Below, piece by piece: positions 18,106 through 25,994 of a stretch of DNA of 64,000 nucleotides. The stretch is from Halotia branconii CENA392 (GTDB lineage Bacteria > Cyanobacteriota > Cyanobacteriia > Cyanobacteriales > Nostocaceae). Every line of letters starts with the position of its first letter. Position 1 is the stretch's first letter. Made by a program: the position numbers and the translations under genes. The DNA lies in NCBI RefSeq assembly GCF_029953635.1, contig NZ_CP124543.1, forward strand, positions 2,087,455-2,151,454. Direction: 5' to 3'. The notes beneath the pieces are model-generated. The model was given only the letters and a program-made list of their open reading frames with translations, had not been told where the DNA came from and searched no databases.

Positions 18106-18540
18106 ACGTGAGTTCGATGAACCTCTCCCCAATCCCTCTCCGATGCTGAGAGCTACGGTGTACACACAAGTCATCTAAAACTGCCCCATTGACTAACAAT
18201 GCGATTGTATCGGCTGACAATGCCAATGTCTCGACTGACAATGCGATTGTATCGGCTGACAGTGCCAATGTCTCGACTAACAATGCGATTGTATCGGCTG
18301 ACAATGCCAATGTCTCGACTAACAATGCGATTGTATCGGCTGACAGTGCCAATGTCTCGACTGACAATGCGATTGTATCGGCTGACAGTGCCAATGTCTC
18401 GACTGACAATGCGATTGTACTGGCCTGCAAAAATTAACCCACCTGACGTTACACAGCAACTCTAAAAGACTTGTGTGTACACGCTAGCACCGTGGGGAAG
18501 AGGAATGGAAGCGGGGTTTTTAAAGCCGTCGAACTCACGT
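18106..18540. mobile_element. Inverted-repeat element enclosing a 42-bp minisatellite
   Basis: The left arm (18106-18175) and right arm (18467-18540) are imperfect inverted repeats of about 70-75 bp. Both contain CGTGAGTTCGA at the outer end, a pyrimidine-rich CCTCTCCCC-like middle, and GTGTACACACAAGTC at the inner end. Between them lies the tandem array at 18191-18420. The whole starts 2 bp after the radC stop. It has no transposase and looks like a non-autonomous element or a large cruciform-forming locus. Confidence 0.65.
18191..18420 (+). repeat. 42-bp tandem repeat, five full units plus 20 bp
   Basis: Each unit starts GACTGACAATGCGATTGTAT (or GACTAAC...) and ends GCCAATGTCTC. Units differ only at two A/G positions. 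Each 42-bp unit is itself two related 21-bp halves. Because 42 is a multiple of three, several frames stay open. One is a plus-strand frame from TTG 18189 to 18437 with heptads of the type DNAIVSA/DSANVST. Another is a minus-strand frame with ALSVETL/ALSADTI heptads. I cannot show that either is translated. Confidence 0.9.
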
Positions 18541-18542
18541 TA

Positions 18543-18787
18543 ATAAGTAGTCAGACAGAATTAATTACACAAAGTCATTGCGCTAAGCGTAAAGCCTACG
18601 GCATAGCTACGCTTAGCGCGTAGCGTCTCGTTAGAGAAGCCATGCCCAAAGGGCTTTATGGAGCAAAGCGGAATGTAGACACGAAGTGGCTTCCCGTAGG
18701 GTAGCAATCGCAGCAGCTAGACTTTGCGATTGCTTCGCTTCATTTCATTACGCTCGCAATGACAAAATATGTTTTTACACATTTGGG
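18543..18787 (-). mobile_element. MITE-like element, copy C (reverse orientation)
   Basis: It begins ATAAGTAGTCAGACAGAATT followed by AATTACAC, the inverse of the right end of copy A. It ends GCTCGCAATGACAAAATATG, resembling the inverse of the left end. The interior is longer than in copy A and contains GCGCTAAGCG/CGCTTAGCGCG palindromes and the shared GTAGACACGAAGTGGCTTCC block. It abuts the inverted-repeat element. Confidence 0.55.
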
Positions 18788-18917
18788 ATGCTCCCAAAAT
18801 ATATAAGGTGTACTGAGTTTTTTTCAAAAATCAAGTATCAATTCTGTAGTATTTTTAGTATCCAGTGAATGCTAGTAGGGACACAGTGTTTTTTGTCCCT
18901 ACTCTCATAGTGGTAAT

Positions 18918-20318
18918 TTAACTAGAAAAATTCAACTGTTCTTCCGAAATCCAAGTTCCGTGAAATCCATAGGGTACTCGCTGGGGAATTAGCACCCGCG
19001 CCACAGGTTCAGCAGTCATATCTTGGGCATTCACCACTACCATTTCAGAAGTTTTGGAACTTTGATCATGAACAAAAGTGATTAGCCAGCCGTCATCTTC
19101 AACTGTACTACCAGGACGAGGAACAAATACCGCTTCACCACCATAGCGTCCCTCTCCAAATTCATGGGTTTTGGACTTGCCCTTACTGAGGTCGTACTTA
19201 ATGATGCCGTCTAAGAGAGGCTCAGTACTGTTTGCCATCCTAGCAGTATAGCCATATTGGGTGTTTTGTCCTAAAAAGTTTTCGTTGACGCGGGGAAATT
19301 CCGCAGGTACATCATCGAGCATTTCTTCGCGTACTGTGCCATCATTTAGGTTAAATCGCCAGCGATGCAAACGAGGAATATTTCCTTCTGGATCAAGTTC
19401 TGTCTCTTTACTAGTTAAAACATTAGTAGAACTCATGCGACAGGCGATAAGTACAACTTCGTCTTCTTCTTCGTAAGCGTTGAGGGTATGAAAAACGTAG
19501 CAAGAGGGACACTCAAACCAGCTAATGCTACTATTATCGCCGTAACGAGGAACAATACCAAAGCGACTGGGGCGATCGCGCTCAAACAAAATTGGAGGTT
19601 TTCCCCGTTGCGCTCGTTTGGCGCTATAAGTCAACGGTAAATCCATAAAAATTGTGTAATTTTCAGTGATGGCAAAATCGTGCATCATCACGCTCGTCGG
19701 TAAGTCAATCGGTACTGTGCGTACTAACTTGCCTTCTGTAGAAACTATGCTGTATTGCAAATATGGTGGCTCGAAGGAGTAGCCAAAGAACATCATCTCA
19801 CCGATAATTGGGTCTATCTTGGGGTGAGCAGTAAAAGCAGAATTGAGTTGACCATGATAAGTGTACTCACCAATTGTCTTTAAATCAGGAAGCCTGATTA
19901 CATAAGGCGCACCTCCTTCCCACAGCGCTAACATTTGACCTGCGTGCCATACAAGAGCAGTATTGGCAGTATTTTTTTTGCTAATACCGTGGGGAACTTT
20001 TGTTTGCTGTGGTTCTAGAAGTCCAGTCCAGATTGCTTTATTGGCTTGTTTCTCGATTTTCCATCCAGTTGTTCGCACATAGCGGTTGCTATAAGTTGCT
20101 TTGCCGTCGCTAATTCGCACACCATGTAACATCCCATCCCCATCAAACCAGTGATATTGGCCAATGGGTGCATGTTGAGGATTCGGGCCATTACGCACAA
20201 ACATACCCGATAGTTCAGGGGGGAGATGACCTATTACTTCTAGGGTGTCACTGGTAATTTCTTTACGGACAGGGGCAAAATTTCCTTTAAGATATGGATT
20301 GGTCGCAGTTATTGTCAT
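18918..20318 (-). CDS. Carotenoid cleavage oxygenase (RPE65/CCD family)
   Basis: This non-haem iron enzyme cleaves a double bond of carotenoids or apocarotenoids with O2. It belongs to the beta-propeller family that includes cyanobacterial apocarotenal oxygenase and CCDs. Family marks are FVRNGPNPQHAP and HWFDGDGMLHGVRI near the N terminus. The four iron-binding histidines sit in TAHPKID, MMHDFAITE, FHTLNAYEE and GFHGTW. From ATG 20318 it is 466 residues; the frame is open back to 20357, but the added 13 residues are atypical. Which carotenoid is cut cannot be read from sequence. It is monocistronic. Confidence 0.9.
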   Translation of the reverse strand: MTITATNPYLKGNFAPVRKEITSDTLEVIGHLPPELSGMFVRNGPNPQHAPIGQYHWFDGDGMLHGVRISDGKATYSNRYVRTTGWKIEKQANKAIWTGLLEPQQTKVPHGISKKNTANTALVWHAGQMLALWEGGAPYVIRLPDLKTIGEYTYHGQLNSAFTAHPKIDPIIGEMMFFGYSFEPPYLQYSIVSTEGKLVRTVPIDLPTSVMMHDFAITENYTIFMDLPLTYSAKRAQRGKPPILFERDRPSRFGIVPRYGDNSSISWFECPSCYVFHTLNAYEEEDEVVLIACRMSSTNVLTSKETELDPEGNIPRLHRWRFNLNDGTVREEMLDDVPAEFPRVNENFLGQNTQYGYTARMANSTEPLLDGIIKYDLSKGKSKTHEFGEGRYGGEAVFVPRPGSTVEDDGWLITFVHDQSSKTSEMVVVNAQDMTAEPVARVLIPQRVPYGFHGTWISEEQLNFSS

Positions 20319-20589
20319 TGTGTTAATTGTGAGAGCGAGTAAATCTGATAGTGGCACTTTTTCAATAATAATTAGCGATCGCCTTTATGGTTCTTCGCAA
20401 TACAATTTTTATTTTTTAGAGACTACCTATCACGACCTAACATTAGGTATTTCTATTCATAACTACCACTACGCCCTAGAAATTCTAGACTTTTAATGCG
20501 ATCGCCAATATACTAGTTTAGCTTTCATCATGGCTGCTGTTTGACAATATGGCGATCGCAACTACAAACCTTTACTTATTTGCGCCGTC

Positions 20590-21060
20590 CTACTTAAATA
20601 GTCTGGACACAACACCTCTCAAAATATGTGGTAACATTTTTGGACTTGGTAAGAAGATTATCCCTAACTGCTGCATCAATCCAAGTACATCTCCCTGTCC
20701 CCAATGCTCTACAATTTTTCCGTCTTCTACTTGATCAATGTGCATGATTGACAAGCTGATTTGCTTACCCGTTGGTGGAAGACCCTGAAACTCTCCCAGA
20801 TGCTTCGCTGTGAATGTTCCGCACGTTACCACTTTATCGCCTGAAACGATGATCTCATCAAAAGTGTGTTGCCCTTGACTAAAAGCTAAATAAAATGACA
20901 TCCCAAACTGCTTGAATCCTTCCCCATCTAATGGCTCAGGCACACCCGCCAAATGAGCAACAAAATTCGGAGCCAGAAGTTCTAAGGCTTGCTCGATTTT
21001 GCGATCATCAAAGGCTTTGTAAAACTGAAGAACGATCTTTTTGTTGTGTTCAGTCAGCAT
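20590..21060 (-). CDS. SnoaL-like ester cyclase / NTF2-fold protein
   Basis: This 156-residue protein begins LTEHNKKIVLQFYKAFDDRK, then LLAPNFVAHLAG, and has GTFTAKHLGEFQGLPPTGKQ and the end strand IDQVEDGKIVEHWGQGD. This is the SnoaL/ester-cyclase pattern of the NTF2-like cone fold (PF07366). Members include polyketide cyclases, but most bacterial ones have unknown substrates. It lacks a signal peptide. The aminotransferase gene lies upstream on the same strand with only about 33 bp between, so the two could be co-transcribed. Confidence 0.8.
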   Translation of the reverse strand: MLTEHNKKIVLQFYKAFDDRKIEQALELLAPNFVAHLAGVPEPLDGEGFKQFGMSFYLAFSQGQHTFDEIIVSGDKVVTCGTFTAKHLGEFQGLPPTGKQISLSIMHIDQVEDGKIVEHWGQGDVLGLMQQLGIIFLPSPKMLPHILRGVVSRLFK

Positions 21061-21093
21061 AGGAGATTGGATTTTGAGCTAAATACGGGATGT

Positions 21094-22266
21094 CTACGAC
21101 GAGCTAAGCCTACCCACAAATTTCTCTAATCTATCCATGCCCTTTTCAATAGTTGTCATATCTGTGGCATAAGAAAGACGAATATTGTCATCAGCACCAA
21201 AAGCAACTCCGGGTATGACTGCAACTTGATGTTCTTCTAAAAGAGCATTACAAAATTCTAAAGATTTAAGACCAGTTTTGCTAATATCTGGAAACAGATA
21301 AAAAGCGCCATCTGGTTTAGCGGTACTCAATCCGGGAATGGCGTTGAGTCTATCTAACATCACTTGTCGCCGTTTAGCAAAAGCTTCAAGCATTGACTTT
21401 ACACAGTCTTGGGAATTTTGTAATGCCGCGATCGCTCCATATTGGGCAAAGGTACACACATTCGATGTACTATGCCCTTGAATGGTACTTGCGGCTTTGA
21501 TAATCTCCACTGGCCCTGCTAAATAGCCTAGTCGCCATCCAGTCATTGAGTAAGCTTTCGCAAACCCGTTACTAATTAAAGTCCGGTGAAAAATTTCTTG
21601 ACCTAAAGAACCAATGCTGATATGTTCTGCACCGTCGTAGAGAATTTTTTCATAAATCTCGTCGGAGACAACATAGATATCTGCATCGACTACTACTTGT
21701 GCTAAAGCTTTAATTTCCTCTGGCGTGTACACCATCCCGGTAGGATTAGAGGGAGAATTAAGAACAAATAACTTGGTTTTAGGTGTAATTGCTTTGCGTA
21801 GTTGTTCGGGAGTAATTTTATAACCCGTTGAAGCATCTGTATGGACAATTACTGGTACACCACTGACTAAAGTTACCATTTCCGGATAGCTTAACCAGTA
21901 GGGAGCCGGGATAATCACCTCATCGCCCGGATCAATTAGCGCCACCATTAAGTTGTACAGAGAATGCTTACCGCCGTTAGTGACGATGACATTCTCTGAT
22001 TTGTAATCAAGACCGTTATCAATTTTAAGCTTGTGGGCGATCGCTTCCCTTAACTTTGGTTCTCCGGCTGCTGGGCCGTACTTGGTTTTACCTTCATCCA
22101 AAGCTTTTGCTGCTGCGGCTTTGATATGCGCTGGGGTGTCAAAATCTGGTTCTCCAGCGCTAAAACTACAAACATCTACTCCATCCGCCTTTAGTGCCTT
22201 AGCTTTAGCTGCGATCGCTAAGGTTAGAGAGGGTGTCACCTGACTTACTCGTGCTGCCAGTTTCAT
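21094..22266 (-). CDS. aspC: Aspartate aminotransferase (class I PLP enzyme)
   Basis: The enzyme transfers the amino group between aspartate and 2-oxoglutarate, linking amino-acid and TCA metabolism. The 390-residue protein has [16 protein letters not shown] at the N terminus, [23 protein letters not shown], and the PLP-lysine segment [20 protein letters not shown]. This is the thermophilic/cyanobacterial class Ib AspAT pattern. The frame runs upstream to 22320, but ATG at 22266 ([13 protein letters not shown]) is the usual start. Some members also act on prephenate; that cannot be excluded. Confidence 0.92.
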   Translation of the reverse strand: MKLAARVSQVTPSLTLAIAAKAKALKADGVDVCSFSAGEPDFDTPAHIKAAAAKALDEGKTKYGPAAGEPKLREAIAHKLKIDNGLDYKSENVIVTNGGKHSLYNLMVALIDPGDEVIIPAPYWLSYPEMVTLVSGVPVIVHTDASTGYKITPEQLRKAITPKTKLFVLNSPSNPTGMVYTPEEIKALAQVVVDADIYVVSDEIYEKILYDGAEHISIGSLGQEIFHRTLISNGFAKAYSMTGWRLGYLAGPVEIIKAASTIQGHSTSNVCTFAQYGAIAALQNSQDCVKSMLEAFAKRRQVMLDRLNAIPGLSTAKPDGAFYLFPDISKTGLKSLEFCNALLEEHQVAVIPGVAFGADDNIRLSYATDMTTIEKGMDRLEKFVGRLSSS

Positions 22267-22480
22267 TACTGCTTTATTTGGCAAATCTTTCACTGTTCTT
22301 AGGATATCCCATAATTGCAACTGAGAACTGAGAAATCAGAAAAATGAGAGCAATATTGCTCTTTTATCTGCCTAATCTCCCTTTCTCTTGATAGATTCAA
22401 TGTAATTAAAAAAGAGTTAAATATAAACAAAAAGAACCTGTAATCATTCTGTAACTTAGGGGAATTTATCATTTTTTTCT

Positions 22481-23770
22481 ATGAAATCAACATTAAATTT
22501 TGATTATTTTCAAGGAAATTCTTTTTCTGATTTGTTTGCTGAAGATATTAAAGATCTATCTTATGCTTTCATCCTCAATTACCCTGCAACTGCCAGTTGG
22601 GCTGCGTACCCAAATACACAAAAGTATCTGATTCAAGATGGTAGTGATGAAGCTACCAAAACCTCTTTCAATAAAATCCACCAGAAAGAACCTTGGAAAA
22701 ACTTGGCTGTATTAGGCGATGCGATTCCGGGAATTATAATTAGTTTACCGCCAAAATTGCTACTTGATTATTGGCGGGAACATTTTGGTTTTAGTTACAC
22801 CAATATAGAAGTATTAGAGCGATCGCGTTATCTAGATGATCTCAACTGTAGCGATGGCTGCGCCAACGCCTTCGGCGAACGCTTCGACAAATTGATTACT
22901 TTATTTCCCTTTGATCATCTGCAACCAGCAAAACATGCTGTTGATCCAGATATTCATTATCACTTGCTCAATAAAGCAACGCTAGCTGAGTTGGGAGTAC
23001 CACATCCCAAATATAAAACTTATAATTTACACTCTTTAAGTCTTGCAGATATTCCCTTACCGCAGCAATTTCCATATCTAATCAAAACGTCCCACGGACT
23101 TTCAGGAGAAGGCACTTATATTATTAACAATACCAGCGATCTAAATTATTGCTTTGCAGAATTAAGAAAGTATCTCGATATTAAGTTACTAGATACAATT
23201 ATTGTCTCAGAGTTCGTCGAAAATATAGTGCAGAACTACTGTGTGCAGTTTTATCTTAGTAAGACAGGAGACATAACCCTGATTGGTACTACTAGCCAAC
23301 TCGTCACTTCAGAAGGCGATTATTTGGGAGGGCTAATTCACTATCGCCATACAGATATGAGTATATTTTTTGAGATGATTGCTGCCATTGGGAAAAACGC
23401 CCATCAACAAGGTTATTTCGGTATTATTGGCTTTGACGTGCTAGAAGATCAAAGCGGACAGTTTTATGTAATCGATGCTAATTTTCGAGTCAACGGTTCG
23501 ACTCCATTATGTCTACAGCGTCATACTCTATTGGGATTGGGGAAGGAAGTAGCTAAGTATTCCAGTAACTATCAAATAGATGGCACATTGGAATCAATGT
23601 TAATGAATTTGCAATCAGAATTAAAGCGTAAAGATTTGATAATTCTGTCAGCAAAAGAGTTAGTTAGATATGGCAAAATTTATACCGAAATTTATGGGAT
23701 TGTGACTGGAGAAACGATTGAGTCAATGCAGCAGATTGAGCAAAAGTTACAGAAAAAACGATTACGGTGA
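22481..23770 (+). CDS. ATP-grasp domain protein
   Basis: This 429-residue protein has a central ATP-grasp fold. FPYLIKTSHGLSGEGTYIIN (about residues 197-216) is the glycine-rich ATP loop, TIIVSEFVE the adenine-contact strand, and FGIIGFDVLEDQSGQFYVIDANFRVNGSTP the metal-binding acidic strand and loop. It would ligate a carboxylate to an amine or thiol using ATP; partners are unknown and no biosynthetic neighbours suggest a product. Around residues 124-134 lies CSDGCANAFGERF, encoded by a GC-rich palindromic repeat-like stretch (22851-22890). This may be an in-frame repeat insertion. AT-rich upstream DNA suggests its own promoter. Confidence 0.75.
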   Translation: MKSTLNFDYFQGNSFSDLFAEDIKDLSYAFILNYPATASWAAYPNTQKYLIQDGSDEATKTSFNKIHQKEPWKNLAVLGDAIPGIIISLPPKLLLDYWREHFGFSYTNIEVLERSRYLDDLNCSDGCANAFGERFDKLITLFPFDHLQPAKHAVDPDIHYHLLNKATLAELGVPHPKYKTYNLHSLSLADIPLPQQFPYLIKTSHGLSGEGTYIINNTSDLNYCFAELRKYLDIKLLDTIIVSEFVENIVQNYCVQFYLSKTGDITLIGTTSQLVTSEGDYLGGLIHYRHTDMSIFFEMIAAIGKNAHQQGYFGIIGFDVLEDQSGQFYVIDANFRVNGSTPLCLQRHTLLGLGKEVAKYSSNYQIDGTLESMLMNLQSELKRKDLIILSAKELVRYGKIYTEIYGIVTGETIESMQQIEQKLQKKRLR

Positions 23771-24024
23771 TTTTTGGGAAATTAAAATAGGACTCACGCA
23801 AGAACTCTCTGAAACTCTTATTTCTCTGTGTTCTCTGCGTCGCGCCAGTTGCTACCCTGCGGGAAGCCGCAAAGCGTCTACAAGTCGGGGAACCCGACGA
23901 CAGTCGCTTCAAGTCGGCAAAGCCGCCCACAGCGCTGTCTCCCCAACGCACTGGCTTCTCTGCGGTTTAATTTTCCGTTACTGGTGCAAAAGTTAAAAAT
24001 TAATTTGAAACTGGGTACAGAATA
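23771..24024. repeat. GC-rich repeat spacer
   Basis: The spacer between the ATP-grasp and GTPase genes contains GTTGCTACCCTGCGGGAAGC, TCGGGGAACCCGA and AAGTCGGCAAAGCCGCC, inverted-repeat pieces that recur around the window. Overlapping short open frames on both strands are products of these repeats. About 250 bp; no gene. Confidence 0.55.
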
Positions 24025-25938
24025 ATGGTGCGATTAAAAATATGGCAATGGGTTGTATTGGCAATCCCGATCGCTTTTATAATTATTTTTCTTTTAGTAT
24101 CCGCAGGATTGCAAATTCACGCCTGGGGTATTAATTGGATTTGGGGTATATTCACGCTGATATTCGTGGGCTGGCGTTGGTTGTTAGTCAAGTGGACTCA
24201 ACCTGCACTTAAGCAGATGGAAGCCGTAATGGTAGAAGTCAGAGAAGATCTAGTATCAGCCACAAATAATACAGCCGGGCTACCAGGAAGAAGCGACAAC
24301 ACTCAACAAGCAGAAACCGCACTGCAAGGGATTTTAAAAGCAGCACAAAGCGATCGCCCGATTTGGGAAGATTGGACAACGTTTTGGCAAAGATGTCAAG
24401 ATTTAGTGACGGCGATCGCTCGTATTTATCATCCTGAAGTTCAGTATCCTCTACTTAATATTTACGTTCCCCAAGCTTACGGACTGATTCGAGGAACCGT
24501 AGATGATCTTGATCGGTGGATGCAGAAGCTATCACCTGTCCTGAATCAGGTAACAGTTGGACAAGCTTACCAAGCTTACGAAGTTTACCAAAAACTAGAA
24601 CCGTCTGCTCGGAAATTCTGGCGAGTTTGGAATTGGGCGCAGTGGGTTTTAAATCCGGTAGCTGCGGTTGCTAATCGCGCCACCAAAGGCTACAGCAACC
24701 GGGCAACTGAGCAACTTTTGGTAAATTTGGGTCAAATGCTTCAAGAAGCTGCTTTAAGGAACTTATGTAACCAAGCGATCGCTCTTTATGGCGGTAATGC
24801 ATTCCCAACTGCTACAGCCACTGTTACCACACCTGCATTACCGAAAGCGAAAATCCAAACCCTGCGAGATATCTTAACTCAAGCAAAACCAACAGCAGCA
24901 GTTGAGCAAAAACCCGTCAGTATTCTTTTGGTGGGGCGGACGGGATCTGGTAAAAGCAGCTTGATTAACACTTTGTTTCAAGCTGATTTGGCAAATGTGG
25001 ATGTCCTACCTAGTACCGATAAAATTCAAAATTACCAATGGCAAACTGCAAACAAAGAAACATTAACACTTTGGGATACTCCCGGTTACGAACAAGCGAA
25101 TCGGGAAGATTTCCGTAAATTAGTACTTGACTATGCAACAAATGCCGATTTACTGCTACTTGTGACTCCTGCCCTCGATCCAGCTTTGCAAATGGATGTA
25201 GACTTTCTCAGAGATATCAAAGCAGAAATTACAGATTTACCAGCAATTGCGATCGTCACTCAAGTAGATCGTCTACGTCCGATTCGGGAATGGCAACCGC
25301 CTTATGATTGGGAATTGGGCGATCGCCCCAAAGAAGTTGCGATTCGGCAAGCTACAGAATATCGCACTCAAATGTTAGGACAATTTTGTAATTTGGTTTT
25401 ACCGATTGTCACCAGCGATATGCAAACAAATCGAGCGTCTTGGGGAATAGAACCATTATCCTTAGGATTAATCGAGGCGATCGCCCCTGCCAAACAACTG
25501 CGGCTAGCTCGTTTTTTACGTAACTTAGAAGCCCGTACCGTCGCCTCTGCTAAAATCATTGACCATTACACCTTTCAAATGGCGACTACCCAAGGACTCA
25601 CATCATTACTTAAAAGTCCTGTGCTTCAGTTCATTTCTACTTTATCTACCGGATCTCCAGCTTTGGCATACGTACTTGCAGAACAAATTCCCGTAGAACA
25701 GTTACCCATTGTGATTGGTAAATTGCAAATGGCCTATGAATTGTTCTCGCTTTTGCATGTTGGCGATGCAAATAAACTTAACTTTGACTTACTAGCCCTG
25801 TGGCCAATTTTACTAGAAAACCCTGCCTCCCCAGAGCGTAACGCTTGGGCATTTGGTCATGCGATCGTGGAATACTGGACTCAAAATCTAACGATTGCAC
25901 AACTTAGAAAACGATTCGAGTATTACTTAGTGTCTTAG
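24025..25938 (+). CDS. Membrane-anchored GTPase (Era/HSR1-like)
   Basis: This 637-residue protein has two N-terminal membrane helices (about residues 8-28 and 32-50), a long helical region, and a GTPase domain from about residue 295. Its motifs are G1 GRTGSGKSS (304-312), G3 WDTPGYEQ and G4 TQVD. After the G domain come about 200 helical residues, including a hydrophobic part (FISTLSTGSPALAYVLAEQIPV). This is the MMR_HSR1 cyanobacterial type often found near the membrane; its role is unknown. Its stop codon lies within a hairpin shared with the convergent kinase gene. Confidence 0.8.
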   Translation: MVRLKIWQWVVLAIPIAFIIIFLLVSAGLQIHAWGINWIWGIFTLIFVGWRWLLVKWTQPALKQMEAVMVEVREDLVSATNNTAGLPGRSDNTQQAETALQGILKAAQSDRPIWEDWTTFWQRCQDLVTAIARIYHPEVQYPLLNIYVPQAYGLIRGTVDDLDRWMQKLSPVLNQVTVGQAYQAYEVYQKLEPSARKFWRVWNWAQWVLNPVAAVANRATKGYSNRATEQLLVNLGQMLQEAALRNLCNQAIALYGGNAFPTATATVTTPALPKAKIQTLRDILTQAKPTAAVEQKPVSILLVGRTGSGKSSLINTLFQADLANVDVLPSTDKIQNYQWQTANKETLTLWDTPGYEQANREDFRKLVLDYATNADLLLLVTPALDPALQMDVDFLRDIKAEITDLPAIAIVTQVDRLRPIREWQPPYDWELGDRPKEVAIRQATEYRTQMLGQFCNLVLPIVTSDMQTNRASWGIEPLSLGLIEAIAPAKQLRLARFLRNLEARTVASAKIIDHYTFQMATTQGLTSLLKSPVLQFISTLSTGSPALAYVLAEQIPVEQLPIVIGKLQMAYELFSLLHVGDANKLNFDLLALWPILLENPASPERNAWAFGHAIVEYWTQNLTIAQLRKRFEYYLVS

Positions 25939-25980
25939 TGGTGAAAATTTGATTTCTTAACCACCAAGGCACTAAGACAC
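25930..25980. terminator. Bidirectional hairpin between convergent genes
   Basis: GTGTCTTAGTG at 25930-25940 pairs perfectly with CACTAAGACAC at 25970-25980, and inner GGTG and CACC pieces can extend it. The TAG stop of the GTPase (25936-25938) is inside the left arm. The downstream kinase gene ends at 25995 on the other strand. The position suits a shared terminator or mRNA 3-prime-protecting hairpin, although no long T-run follows. Confidence 0.55.
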
Positions 25981-25994
25981 CAATAAGCTTAACT

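Noticed and set aside
18191..18420. CRISPR array at the 42-bp repeat
   Set aside because: Repeat units are directly adjacent with no unique spacers, and no cas genes are in the window.
23664..24025. Open frames on both strands between ATP-grasp and GTPase genes
   Set aside because: They lie in GC-rich repeats and read as Arg/Ser/Cys-rich shadow peptides.
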